Source: Synechococcus sp. AG-673-A03 (GTDB lineage: Bacteria; Cyanobacteriota; Cyanobacteriia; PCC-6307; Cyanobiaceae). Taken from it: a DNA stretch of 64,000 nt. Below are positions 9,523 through 18,309 of the stretch, piece after piece; position 1 is the first letter of the stretch; each line of letters opens with the position of its first letter. Location: positions 23,778 to 87,777 of the forward strand of contig QCTE01000002.1 in assembly GCA_003211275.1 (NCBI GenBank), in the 5' to 3' direction. The translations under genes were made by a program, and so were the position numbers. Under the pieces are notes generated by a model. That model did no database searches. It had not been told where the DNA came from and saw only the letters and a program-made list of their open reading frames with translations.

Positions 9523-10995
9523 TCACCCCTTGAGTTTTTGGCTGAGGATCTGGTTGGCAAGCTTGGGATCTGCCTTGCCACCAGTCTTTTTCATCAGCTG
9601 GCCCACAAAAAAGCCCTGAAGCTTGGTCTTACCGCCACGGAACGCCTCAACCTCATCGGGATGAGCCGCGAGCAGCTCTTCAACGATGGCGGTGATTGCT
9701 CCAGGGTCGCTGATCATTCCCAACCCACGCTCATCCACGATCGCCTTGGGTGAACCGCCCTTTTCGAGCAGTTCAGGGAGGATTTCCTTGGCAATCTTGC
9801 CGCTGATCTTGCCGCCGTCGATCAGCTTCACCATCTCCGCCAGCTGATCAGGACGGAAAGGCAGTTCGGCGTAACTCAGCCGGTTGCTGTTCACATAAGC
9901 AGCAATGTCGCCTGTGATCCAGTTGGCTGAGAGCTTGGCGTCAGCACCGCCACTCACCACGGCCTCGAAGTAATCGGCCATCGGACGCTCATCGGTGAGC
10001 ACGCGAGCGTCGTACTGAGACAGACCCAGATCATCGGCATAGCGATGCCGCTTTGCGGCTGGCAACTCAGGCAGTTCCGCCCTCCACGCCTCACGCTGTT
10101 CAACGCTCACTTCGATGGGCCCCAGATCAGGATCGGGGAAATAGCGGTAATCGCTGGCCCCTTCCTTGCTGCGCATGCTCTTGGTGAGCTGCTTGCCCTC
10201 ATCCCAGAGACGGGTCTCCTGAACAATCGGCTCGCCGCTCTCATAGGCCTTGATCTGGCGCTGGATCTCGTATTCGCAGGCCTTCTGAATCGCGGAGAAG
10301 GAGTTCATGTTCTTGATCTCCACCTTGGTGCCGAAGGGGGCATCCGGCCCGCGGCGCACGGAGATGTTCACGTCGCAGCGCAGCGATCCCTCCTGCATGT
10401 TGCCGTCGCTCACTCCGATGTAACGCACAATCCGACGGACTTCCGACGCGTATTCAGCTGCTTCACGACCCGTGCGTAAATCCGGCTTACTGACGATTTC
10501 AGCGAGCGCCACTCCAGCACGGTTGTAATCCACCAACGAATGGGTGGATCCCGCCAGACGATCACTGCCAGCGTGCACGAGCTTGCCCGCATCTTCCTCC
10601 ATATGCAGGCGCTCGATGCCAATTTTTTTGAGGTAGGTGTCCTTACCTTTTTCAGCCACCTCCACCTCGATCCAACCCTCTTCGGCGATCGGCTCGTCGT
10701 ATTGAGTGATTTGGTAATTCTTCGGGAGATCGGGATAGAAATATTGCTTGCGATCGAACTTGCAGTGCTCCGCAACGTTCAGATTCAGGCCCATCGAAGC
10801 CTTGACCGCATACTCGAGCACCTTCTTGTTCAACACCGGCAGCGTTCCCGGCAGTCCACAGACCACCGGATCAATATGGGTGTTGGGATCATCTCCAAAG
10901 GTGGTGGAAGCTGCCGTGAAAATCTTGCTGTCGGTGCCCAGCTGCACATGGGTTTCAAGACCGATCACGGCTTCCCAAGCACCCTCAGCAGCCAT
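9523..10995 (-). CDS. gatB: Aspartyl/glutamyl-tRNA amidotransferase subunit B
   Basis: Subunit B of GatCAB, which binds misacylated Glu-tRNA(Gln) and carries out the kinase/transamidation step with GatA. Cyanobacteria depend on it for Gln-tRNA. The 490-residue length is normal. Signatures: WEAVIGLETHVQL, FCGLPG-like VVCGLPGTLPVLN, the zinc/cradle region YFYPDLPKNYQITQYDEPI, LVDYNRAGVALAEIVSKPD, GSLRCDVNISV, KNMNSF, and the C-terminal helical and tail domains with VGQLMKKTGGKADPKL for tRNA recognition. The start at 10995 gives the expected N-terminus. The neighbours coaE and argJ are functionally unrelated. Confidence 0.97.
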   Translation of the reverse strand: MAAEGAWEAVIGLETHVQLGTDSKIFTAASTTFGDDPNTHIDPVVCGLPGTLPVLNKKVLEYAVKASMGLNLNVAEHCKFDRKQYFYPDLPKNYQITQYDEPIAEEGWIEVEVAEKGKDTYLKKIGIERLHMEEDAGKLVHAGSDRLAGSTHSLVDYNRAGVALAEIVSKPDLRTGREAAEYASEVRRIVRYIGVSDGNMQEGSLRCDVNISVRRGPDAPFGTKVEIKNMNSFSAIQKACEYEIQRQIKAYESGEPIVQETRLWDEGKQLTKSMRSKEGASDYRYFPDPDLGPIEVSVEQREAWRAELPELPAAKRHRYADDLGLSQYDARVLTDERPMADYFEAVVSGGADAKLSANWITGDIAAYVNSNRLSYAELPFRPDQLAEMVKLIDGGKISGKIAKEILPELLEKGGSPKAIVDERGLGMISDPGAITAIVEELLAAHPDEVEAFRGGKTKLQGFFVGQLMKKTGGKADPKLANQILSQKLKG

Positions 10996-11063
10996 CTGTG
11001 AACTCCATCCCTGCGCTGATCCTATGGAAGCGACTCACAATGCAGATGTATTGACCAGCAGTC

Positions 11064-12794
11064 ATGGGCAGTCATCGCTGGCATCAACGGCTCTGGGCCG
11101 TCCTGGCGATCCTGCTGGTCTCCCTGCTGACGATTGGGCTTCCATCACTCTCAATGCAACGGCAGCAGGTGCCCCTGCGCGTGCAGTTGCGCTGGCTTCC
11201 TCAGGCCCAGTTCGCAGGCTTCTATGTGGCCAAGGACCATGAATTCTTCCGGCGCGAAGGCCTCAGCGTCTCTCTGGAACCGGGAGGTCCCTCGGTGAAT
11301 GGCTTGCAGCGGCTTCGCGATGGTGAGGTTGATGTCACCATTGCCTGGACGTCGGATGCGCTGGACATGCGCCGTCAGGGAGCGCAGCTGGTGAATGTGG
11401 CGCAGCTGCTGCAGCGTCCGGGAACGATGCTGGTGTGTAGCGCAGCATCAGGTGTCAAGGAGGCTGCCGATCTGAAGGGGAAGCGCGTTGGCACCTGGTT
11501 TCTCGGGGATGAATTCGATGTCGGGTACTGGTTGCAGCGCTATGGGCTCGGGTTGGATGCCGTGAGGCTGGTTGAGCAAAAACCGGCAGCCGCGGACCTG
11601 CTCAATGGTCAGGTCGATTGCGCCACTGCCATGAGCTACAACGAGTTTCAGACAATTCTCCAAGCAGGGGCTCTTCAGTCGGATCTGTTCACTGTTCGTT
11701 TCGCCGAGGAGAACAGCGGGGTTCTCGAGGATGGTCTCTATGTGCGTGCGAGTGACCTGCAGGATCCAGTCAAACGCGATCGTCTGGCGAGATTCCTGAG
11801 AAGTCTTGCTGCCGGGTGGCGTTACACCGCAAGACATCCCGATGAGGCGGTCGCGATCACGCAGCGCTTCATGGACAGCAGCAACACCACGCATCAGAAG
11901 GCCATGTTGCGGGAGATCCTGCAGCTGATGGACCTGAACAAGGGCTACGGCCTGCTGGATCCCGCCACCTTCAGGCGCAGTGTGGAGATCGTGGGTCGCG
12001 GCAGTGGCGATCCCGAGGGAATCGCCACTGCCGCTCGCGGAGCTTGGAGCCTGAAAGCCTGGCGTGACTCCGAACTGGATGGACCCCAGCGCGGTCCCCT
12101 CGGGCCTGCAGGACGTGAAGCCTTCGCAACCCTGGTGACCAGCTCCTGGTTCTACGTACTGGATCTGATCGGGACGACAGCTTTTGGTCTCTCCGGCTTC
12201 ATCCGGGCTCTCCAGCGTCGCTACGACCTCTGGGGATGCTTCATTCTGACCCTGCTGCCTGCCGTAGGAGGTGGCATCCTCCGCGACCTGCTGATTGGTG
12301 GAATGCGATCTCCACCCTTCGTCTTTCAAGACGGCACCTATCTGCTGGTGGTCCTGATCGTGCTTGCTGCAGGATCCATCCTGGCGAGCCTGCTGAACGA
12401 GGGAGCCGCCGACAGCGCGAATTTCCAGCGGCTGCTGGGACTCTGCGACAGCATCGGTCTTGCCACGTTCACCATCATTGGCGCCCAGGTTGCACTCGAA
12501 GCGGATCTGAACTGGTGGTGGATGGTCATCTGTGCCGCCCTCACGTGTGCAGGCGGCGGCATGGTGCTGGATGTGGTGACCGGACGCGAACCACGCACCT
12601 TTCAGGGTGAGCCCTATGAAGAGATCGCGGTGATTGGAGCCGTTGTGCTCATAGGCGGTTTCATGATCGCCGATCGGTTCGAAACCCTGCAATGGCCAGT
12701 TCTTGCCGCCATGGTCGTGAGCTGGGTGACCGTCTTCATCAGTCGGCAGCTGGTGATCCGCCACAATCTGCGCTCATGGCGGCCAGGCCTATGA
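11064..12794 (+). CDS. Fusion of NMT1/THI5-like periplasmic binding domain with TRIC-type cation channel domain
   Basis: A 576-residue two-part protein. Residues about 8-31 form a signal sequence or anchor. Residues about 36-265 match the NMT1/THI5-like substrate-binding fold: LRWLPQAQFAGFYVAKDHEF, then a variant of the GGPSVNG loop, GEVDVTIAWTSDAL, and KGKRVGTWFLGDEFD. Members of that family bind thiamine pyrimidine precursors, riboflavin or other small molecules for ABC importers. From about residue 360 the chain becomes a UPF0126/TRIC domain with two internal repeats: LDLIGTTAFGLSG with GGGILRDLLIGG, then CDSIGLATFTIIGAQ with CAGGGMVLDVVTG. About seven hydrophobic segments are present. No ABC permease or ATPase gene is adjacent. 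The stop overlaps the thiO start by 4 bases, so the two are co-translated. The fusion suggests ligand-gated or ligand-delivered transport. A link to thiamine is inferred from thiO and the binding-domain family; the ligand is not visible. Confidence 0.85.
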   Translation: MGSHRWHQRLWAVLAILLVSLLTIGLPSLSMQRQQVPLRVQLRWLPQAQFAGFYVAKDHEFFRREGLSVSLEPGGPSVNGLQRLRDGEVDVTIAWTSDALDMRRQGAQLVNVAQLLQRPGTMLVCSAASGVKEAADLKGKRVGTWFLGDEFDVGYWLQRYGLGLDAVRLVEQKPAAADLLNGQVDCATAMSYNEFQTILQAGALQSDLFTVRFAEENSGVLEDGLYVRASDLQDPVKRDRLARFLRSLAAGWRYTARHPDEAVAITQRFMDSSNTTHQKAMLREILQLMDLNKGYGLLDPATFRRSVEIVGRGSGDPEGIATAARGAWSLKAWRDSELDGPQRGPLGPAGREAFATLVTSSWFYVLDLIGTTAFGLSGFIRALQRRYDLWGCFILTLLPAVGGGILRDLLIGGMRSPPFVFQDGTYLLVVLIVLAAGSILASLLNEGAADSANFQRLLGLCDSIGLATFTIIGAQVALEADLNWWWMVICAALTCAGGGMVLDVVTGREPRTFQGEPYEEIAVIGAVVLIGGFMIADRFETLQWPVLAAMVVSWVTVFISRQLVIRHNLRSWRPGL

Positions 12795-13927
12795 CGCGGT
12801 CGCAGCTTGGCGTTGCAAACATCGCGTCCTCCGAACGAATCCTGATCCTGGGAGGTGGCTTGATGGGTCTCTCCATCGCCCACCAACTGGCGCGGAGGGA
12901 ACAGCACGTGACGGTGCTGAGCAGGCGCCGCAGTGAAGCTGCCGGTTTCGTCGCAGCGGGAATGCTGGCTCCCCATGCCGAGGGTCTCAGTGGAGCTCTG
13001 CTGCAGCTCGGTCAACTCAGCCTGAGCCGCATACCTAGCTGGGTCGCTCAGATTGAGGCCGACAGTGGTCTTCCATGTGGGCTTCGTTCCACGGGCATCG
13101 TGGTGCCCTTCCACAGCGCCAACGAACGGGACGCTTACCCCACAGCTGCATTCGGCGAGCACCTGGACCACGAACAGCTGGCGCAGGAACTACCAGGCAT
13201 CAACTCGGCCTGGAAGGCTGGACTGTTGTTCGCCCAGGACGGCCAGATCGATAACAGACGTCAGCTCATGCGAGCTCTGGAGAGCGCCTGCGTGGATCGC
13301 GGTGTGCAGTTCCAGGAGGGAGTGGAGGTGTTGGAACTGTTCACGGCCAATGACCACCTGAGCGGAGTGCGCACAAGGGATTCAGAGGGAAAGGAAGCAA
13401 CACTGACCTGCGAACGCGCCGTGCTTTGCAGTGGCGCATGGAGCGGACAGCTGTTGCCTCAGCTGCCGGTGTTCCCAGTGAAAGGTCAGATGCTGTCGCT
13501 GCAGAGTCCGCGTGGTGCCCTCCGGCGCGTGATTTTCGGCCCAGGGATTTATCTCGTGCCCCGCGAAGATGGGCTGGTGGTGGTCGGCGCCACCAGCGAA
13601 CGCAATGCCAGCTTCAGTGAAGGGCTCACTCCACAAGGACAAACCACTCTCAAACAAGGAATTGCCGCTCTCCTACCCGAAGCCGAGAGCTGGCCTCCCA
13701 TGGAGCGTTGGTGGGGGTTCCGTCCCTGCACACCTGATGAAAGCCCGCTGTTGGGCAACAGCCCGATTCCAGGGCTTCTGCTGGCCTGCGGCCACCATCG
13801 CAACGGCGTTCTCATGGCTGGTGCAACCTCTGAACTGATTGCCGATCTCGTCTGCACCACGGCACCGAAGCAGGATCTTGCAGCACTGCTTCCCAGCTTT
13901 CGCTGGGATCGCTTTCAATCCAATTGA
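12791..13927 (+). CDS. thiO: Glycine oxidase ThiO-type FAD-dependent oxidoreductase
   Basis: A DAO-superfamily flavoprotein of 378 residues. ThiO oxidises glycine to dehydroglycine for assembly of the thiamine thiazole ring. The ADP-binding motif ILILGGGLMGLSIAHQLA lies near the start. FVAAGMLAPHAEG follows, then PVKGQMLSLQSP, and the C-terminal FAD contact region GFRPCTPDESPLLG with LLACGHHRNGVLMAG. The ATG at 12791 overlaps the stop of the binding-protein/TRIC fusion (ATGA), and there is no room for a promoter between them. Its end overlaps the end of the convergent methyltransferase gene by 13 bases. A D-amino-acid dehydrogenase-like role is the main alternative, but the family match to stand-alone cyanobacterial ThiO is good. 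Confidence 0.88.
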   Translation: MTRSQLGVANIASSERILILGGGLMGLSIAHQLARREQHVTVLSRRRSEAAGFVAAGMLAPHAEGLSGALLQLGQLSLSRIPSWVAQIEADSGLPCGLRSTGIVVPFHSANERDAYPTAAFGEHLDHEQLAQELPGINSAWKAGLLFAQDGQIDNRRQLMRALESACVDRGVQFQEGVEVLELFTANDHLSGVRTRDSEGKEATLTCERAVLCSGAWSGQLLPQLPVFPVKGQMLSLQSPRGALRRVIFGPGIYLVPREDGLVVVGATSERNASFSEGLTPQGQTTLKQGIAALLPEAESWPPMERWWGFRPCTPDESPLLGNSPIPGLLLACGHHRNGVLMAGATSELIADLVCTTAPKQDLAALLPSFRWDRFQSN

Positions 13928-15357
13928 CGGGTCGCAATCGAAAACAAATTGACGCCAGTTTCCTCGAACCTGCACTGAGTGAGACCGACTGGGAAGCCGG
14001 CCGACTCCGCCAGCTTCACCATGGCTGGCTGATCGCGATGAATCAGACGCCAGTCAAGGAGGTGATCCATGAGGCCACGAGTGGGATTATCAATGTGAAA
14101 GTTTCCCAGAATCGAACGTCCGCCAGGCTCCAGACAAGAGTGAATCCATGCCTGCAGACGGGTGACAATCCGATCATCGAAATAATCAATCAAGCCGATG
14201 GAATAAATCAGGTGCTGAGGCTGAAGATCAAGCTTTTGTCGACCAATACAGAGGTGCAAAAGATTGCGGCGTTCAAGCCGCACCACATGTTCAAGGCCCT
14301 CACGAACCAGACGCTCGCGCACATAATCGAGAGCCTGCTGATCAACATCCACCAACGTGAACTGCACCTGATCAGCGAGATCGGAATCTTGCAGAAGAAT
14401 GTCAAAGATCTCGGCAGCTGGACCACACGCCAGACTTGTGACTCGTATCGGCCGCTGATCGGTGAGTGTCAGAGCACGTTGAAGCTCCTCCCGCAACAGT
14501 CCACGGCGATTGCGTACAGCCCTGGCCGCAGGTTGATTCAGGAAACAGCGATCAAGCAATGTGCCTAAATCCCCAGCACCTCCAGGTTCATCGGCATACA
14601 TCCAGGCGATCGTGAGGAAATCGCCTGCATAACCACGGGGCTTTCGATACATCCTCTCCGCCGAACGAGTGAGCAACAGATAGGGGAGCAATTCGATGCG
14701 CAGAGCCTGAAGAGCTGAGGTATCAGGTGCCGGGGTATCTCCCGAAAGCGCTGGGAAAAGACTGCCAGTAAGACGCACCAGGGTGTCAAACGCTGCTGCC
14801 AGATCCCTGTGCAGCAGAGCATCGGGGGCACTACGGCGAAAATCGGCTTCCACCGAAGCGGCACACTGCTTGAAGCGGAGCACTGCAGCGGCCAACTCCG
14901 GCGGCATCAGAGAAGGAGCTCCACGTCCTGCCACCCCGTCAAGGCCATGGGGGTGGGTCTGCGTGAGCAAACGCTGGGCATTGATGGCTGCCAAGGCCTT
15001 GAAGACACGCAGCCCCTGCGCAGGATTCGACTGCATCAGCGCATGGAGAGAAAGCTGCGAAAGGCGCAGAGCCTCAACCGGCTCACGTGCAGTCACACTG
15101 GCCCGGGCTACACCACCCAACAGAAAGGAGATATCTCCGAGCACGCTTCCAGGGCCGAGCATTGGGCCCTCCTGCGCCGACAATCCCTCCCAACTGGCCT
15201 GGACCACACCTGATGAGATCAGAAGCAGGCCGTCCGGAGCCTCACCCTCTTCTATCAGGCTGACCCCTGGAGCAAAAGTGCAAGGCTGCACATCAGCAAA
15301 CGCCTGATCAACAACCCCTTCAAGAGCCTGGAGTAGCAGCAACGATTCAGCGTTCAT
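13915..15357 (-). CDS. Cyclic-nucleotide-binding domain fused to PhcB-like SAM methyltransferase
   Basis: 480 residues. Residues about 20-125 fold as a cyclic-nucleotide-binding domain (FAPGVSLIEEGEAPDGLLLISSGVV, then GPGSVLGDISFLLGG). The phosphate-binding cassette is degenerate: GD replaces GE, and ARAS stands where RSA is expected, so cAMP binding is doubtful. Residues about 225-475 form a class I methyltransferase: YRKPRGYAGDF (237-247), glycine motif I VTSLACGPAAE (306-316), TLVDVDQQAL (334-343), then GLIDYFDD and LGNFHIDNP. The methyltransferase part resembles the family annotated as extracellular-factor (3-hydroxypalmitate methyl ester) synthesis, PhcB in Ralstonia. Substrate not established. 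Transcribed away from the tandem-repeat protein gene across a 408-base spacer that contains a Crp-type palindrome. Confidence 0.82.
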   Translation of the reverse strand: MNAESLLLLQALEGVVDQAFADVQPCTFAPGVSLIEEGEAPDGLLLISSGVVQASWEGLSAQEGPMLGPGSVLGDISFLLGGVARASVTAREPVEALRLSQLSLHALMQSNPAQGLRVFKALAAINAQRLLTQTHPHGLDGVAGRGAPSLMPPELAAAVLRFKQCAASVEADFRRSAPDALLHRDLAAAFDTLVRLTGSLFPALSGDTPAPDTSALQALRIELLPYLLLTRSAERMYRKPRGYAGDFLTIAWMYADEPGGAGDLGTLLDRCFLNQPAARAVRNRRGLLREELQRALTLTDQRPIRVTSLACGPAAEIFDILLQDSDLADQVQFTLVDVDQQALDYVRERLVREGLEHVVRLERRNLLHLCIGRQKLDLQPQHLIYSIGLIDYFDDRIVTRLQAWIHSCLEPGGRSILGNFHIDNPTRGLMDHLLDWRLIHRDQPAMVKLAESAGFPVGLTQCRFEETGVNLFSIATRQLD

Positions 15358-15765
15358 AAAACCCCAGGGAGAGTGTCCCGAGGGTATGCAGATTCAAATC
15401 AATCGACAGGCCATGAGCCCTCAACCCGCCTCGCCTGATGGGAAGAGCCATTGCTTGGAGAGAGCTCAATAACTGGAGCATGGCTGGCCTGGGAACACCA
15501 AAGCAATGGGGTTCGACTAGCCGCCATCAGCACAGACCATTGATCCCGGACAATCCTGGACACAACACAATCCAAGCCGAACGAGGAACTGCCATGGGAC
15601 TAGTGCTGGAGGCACTTTCAGACCCAGACACTCCAACCGTGATCTAGATCACAAGATTGATTGAGCAAGTCGTGAATCAAGCCTGATTCGTGTCACAGGA
15701 TCCGGAGAAGTTTGCGCTGAAGGTGAGTGAGTTCGAGAGCAAATGCTCCACTCAAATTGTTAGCA
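15358..15765. other. Long divergent intergenic region with a Crp-type palindrome
   Basis: 408 bases between the divergent methyltransferase fusion and the tandem-repeat protein gene. The only clear element is the 16-bp palindrome at 15638-15653. A 69-codon frame (15438-15647) has no recognisable content and runs into the palindrome; I treat it as chance. A GTG at 15727 is in frame with the repeat gene and would lengthen it by 13 residues. Confidence 0.6.
15638..15653. promoter_or_regulatory. Near-perfect cAMP receptor protein binding palindrome
   Basis: CGTGATCTAGATCACA reads as the Crp/SYCRP1 consensus TGTGATCTAGATCACA with one mismatch at the outermost base; the inner 14 bases are fully palindromic. 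It lies 112 bases upstream of the ATG of the tandem-repeat protein and about 280 upstream of the methyltransferase-fusion start, so activation of the repeat gene is the simpler reading. A Crp-type regulator with an intact cAMP pocket is encoded at 30860-31540. Confidence 0.8.
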
Positions 15766-18117
15766 ATGAACTTCACCGCTCGGGCCTTCCAACGCAACCG
15801 CGGCCCCCAGCCTTCTGTTTCCGTCACCACTGTGGATGGACGAACGATGAACACTGGAAATAATAATGATCGCATTGATATTCGTGCTGGTGCCTTCAAC
15901 CGAGGGGGTTACGCCGAAGCCACCGGACTCAACAATTCCTCCATTGCAACCGCAGCAGGCAATGACTCCGTTCGCATTCATGCCCACGCCCGTGGCATGA
16001 GCACCAATGCCTGGGCCATGCGCAACAGCTCACTGGATGTGGGTCCTGGCCACGACAATATTGATCTCCGTGCAGTGACCCGTGCAGGCGCCTTTGATCC
16101 TGCCTATGGCATGGACACCAGCTCCATCATTACTGGCCTGGGCAACGACAAGCTGCGCATCAATGCCATCGCTCGCGGCAACACCACAGGCACCATCGCC
16201 GCCCATGGCGCTCTGAACTCTCAGATCAACACCGGCGCCGATGACGACAAGGTCCACATCAAAGCTTCCGCCACCAATCGCAGTGGTTACGCCGAAGCAA
16301 CCGGACTCGACCATTCAGTGCTTGAAACCGAAAGCGGCAATGACTGCGTGCGCATTCACGCCCACGCCCGTGGCATGAGCACCAATGCCTGGGCCATGCG
16401 TCACAGCACACTCGATGTGGGTGCAGGCCACGACAAAATTGACCTGCGTGCTGTCACCCGTGCTGGTGCCTTTGATCCTGCCTATGGCATGGACACCAGT
16501 TCCATCATTACCGGCCTGGGCAACGACAAGCTGCGCATCAATGCCATCGCTCGCGGCAACACCACAAGCACTATCGCCGCCTATGGCGCTCTCAACTCTC
16601 AGATCAACACCGGCGCCGATGACGACAAGGTCCGCATCAGAGCTGCTGCAAGCAACCGCAACGGTTATGCCGAAGCGACCGGACTCGACCATTCAGTGCT
16701 TAAAACCGAAGCCGGTAATGACCACGTGCGCATTGATGCCCGCGCCTGCGGCAGCAGCACCAATGCCTGGGCCATGCGTCACAGCACACTCGATGTAGGT
16801 GCAGGCCATGACACGGTTGATCTGCGTGCTGTCACCCGGGCAAGCGCCTTTGATCCTGCCTATGGCATGGACACCAGCTCCATCATCACTGGCCTGGGCA
16901 ACGACAAGCTGCGCATCAATGCCATTGCTCGCGGCAGCACAACAGACACCATGGCCACCTATGGCGCTCTGAACTCTCAGATCAACACCGGAGCTGACGA
17001 CGACAAGGTCGAAATCAGAGCCTCCGCCAGGAATCGCCAGGGCTACGCCGAAGCCGTCGGTCTCGACCATTCAGTTCTTGAAACCGAGGCCGGTGATGAT
17101 CTCGTTCGTCTTGATGCGCAGGCCCACGGCAGCAGCAGCAACGCCTGGGCCATGCGCAACAGCACAGTGGATGTGGGTCCTGGAGACGACACGGTCGAGA
17201 TCAGGGGCAATGCACTCAACAGCACGGTACGCACTGGTGAAGGCTTCGACAGCGTCAAAGTCACTGGCCTCGAGACCAAACAATTGCTTGTCGACACTGG
17301 TGCTGACGCTGATGTCTTGACCGTCGATGGCGGCACTGGAATCACTTACATCTCCGGTACTGGCTCCGACCAGCTGCGATTAACACGCAACTATTTCACG
17401 GGCCTGCTCCAAGCGAAAGACTCTCAAGAGCAGGTGAGTCAGTTCGAGGATTCAATCATTCAGGACCTCACCCCTGCGCAGGCCGCGAAAGCGCAAACCA
17501 ATCAGTTGATCTCAACTTCTGTCGTGGAATCATCCAACACTGAACACAATCAACAGGCCACCAGCTTTACCCCACCTGATTCACAAAAAGCAGGGGACAA
17601 ACTCCGCAATCCACTGCAATTCGTCGATTTCGTGACCGGCGAAAATGGCGACACCGTCAACTGCGACGACATCCTGATCGGCCACGGGATTGGCCTCAAT
17701 CGCCAGTCAATTTTTCAAGATGGTTATTTAAGCTTTGCACAGGAAGGCAGCGACAGCCTCCTGTACTTTGATTCCGATGGTTCTGACCAACAGGAGAACG
17801 ATAAAGTTGCCTTGGTGATCTTCAAGGACGTCCAGGCAGGCGACTTCAGTCAGTACAATCTTAGTTCCAGAATCATCAATCAAAATGATTTCTTACTGAA
17901 CCAAGAGAATCATCAAAATATTGATCTAACAATTGATTCAGAGGACGTAGCTCCTGGACAACAACTGGAATCTGCAGGCAGCACAACGATGCTGAATGCC
18001 AGCCTCCAACCCGCCAATGAAAGCCAAAGTCTGTTCGGAACAAACCCAACGACTCACGCAATGGACCCGAACCAACTCATGAACAACGATGTTCAGGCTT
18101 CGCTTGGAATCGTCTGA
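15766..18117 (+). CDS. Large tandem-repeat, probably exported Asp/Asn-rich beta-repeat protein
   Basis: 783 residues from the ATG at 15766 (a GTG at 15727 is an alternative). After a short N-terminus with no Sec signal, residues about 48-485 consist of three complete 126-residue units and part of a fourth. Each unit is made of four sub-repeats of 30, 31, 32 and 33 residues, each opening with a G-(N/H)-D or D-D-D turn followed by alternating hydrophobics, for example GNDKLRINAIARG and GADDDKVHIKA. This is RTX-like but not the canonical calcium nonapeptide, and suits a beta-helix or beta-roll. The C-terminal 230 residues (FVDFVTGENGDTVNCDDILIG, then YLSFAQEGSDSLLYFDSDGS) resemble the C-terminal region of type I-secreted proteins. 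Export by a TolC/ABC system and a surface or matrix role are inference. No secretion genes are adjacent. A Crp palindrome lies upstream and a terminator follows. Confidence 0.8.
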   Translation: MNFTARAFQRNRGPQPSVSVTTVDGRTMNTGNNNDRIDIRAGAFNRGGYAEATGLNNSSIATAAGNDSVRIHAHARGMSTNAWAMRNSSLDVGPGHDNIDLRAVTRAGAFDPAYGMDTSSIITGLGNDKLRINAIARGNTTGTIAAHGALNSQINTGADDDKVHIKASATNRSGYAEATGLDHSVLETESGNDCVRIHAHARGMSTNAWAMRHSTLDVGAGHDKIDLRAVTRAGAFDPAYGMDTSSIITGLGNDKLRINAIARGNTTSTIAAYGALNSQINTGADDDKVRIRAAASNRNGYAEATGLDHSVLKTEAGNDHVRIDARACGSSTNAWAMRHSTLDVGAGHDTVDLRAVTRASAFDPAYGMDTSSIITGLGNDKLRINAIARGSTTDTMATYGALNSQINTGADDDKVEIRASARNRQGYAEAVGLDHSVLETEAGDDLVRLDAQAHGSSSNAWAMRNSTVDVGPGDDTVEIRGNALNSTVRTGEGFDSVKVTGLETKQLLVDTGADADVLTVDGGTGITYISGTGSDQLRLTRNYFTGLLQAKDSQEQVSQFEDSIIQDLTPAQAAKAQTNQLISTSVVESSNTEHNQQATSFTPPDSQKAGDKLRNPLQFVDFVTGENGDTVNCDDILIGHGIGLNRQSIFQDGYLSFAQEGSDSLLYFDSDGSDQQENDKVALVIFKDVQAGDFSQYNLSSRIINQNDFLLNQENHQNIDLTIDSEDVAPGQQLESAGSTTMLNASLQPANESQSLFGTNPTTHAMDPNQLMNNDVQASLGIV
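15907..17220 (+). repeat. 378-bp in-frame tandem repeat (three full units plus a partial)
   Basis: Units begin at 15907, 16285, 16663 and 17041, spaced exactly 378 bases (126 codons). Some segments are almost identical between copies, for example the stretch encoding AFDPAYGMDTSSIITGLGND in units 1-3. Such identity at DNA level points to recent duplication or homogenisation. Unequal recombination here would change the protein length without a frameshift. The fourth unit degenerates after about 180 bases. Confidence 0.92.
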
Positions 18118-18144
18118 TAACGATCCCAGACTCCTTTCAGAAAT

Positions 18145-18178
18145 CGACCGCTCTGCACATGCAGAGCGATTTTTGTTT
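18145..18178 (+). terminator. Rho-independent terminator after the tandem-repeat protein gene
   Basis: CGCTCTGC, loop ACAT, GCAGAGCG (18149-18168), followed by ATTTTTG. A perfect 8-bp GC-rich stem with a T-run, 31 bases after the stop codon. Confidence 0.85.
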
Positions 18179-18309
18179 ACAGGTTCAACGATCTTCGGCA
18201 GCCAACAAGAGCACAAGGATCAGGGCCGCAAATCCCAAAGAAATCAGATTTAAACAAGCCCCAGAACGTGCATCCAGGGCTTGAGATTAATCACTCAATC
18301 GCCACACAA

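Noticed and set aside
11448..12764. 438-codon frame opposite the binding-protein/TRIC fusion
   Set aside because: Low-complexity His/Gln/Gly composition typical of an antisense shadow; the + strand carries clear domain motifs.
16030..17070. Three similar open frames (94-125 codons) on the minus strand of the tandem repeat
   Set aside because: They repeat every 378 bases only because the repeat does; each is the mirror of the coding repeat.
15907..17220. CRISPR-like periodicity
   Set aside because: Period is 378 bases and in frame with a long coding sequence; there are no short repeats with unique spacers.
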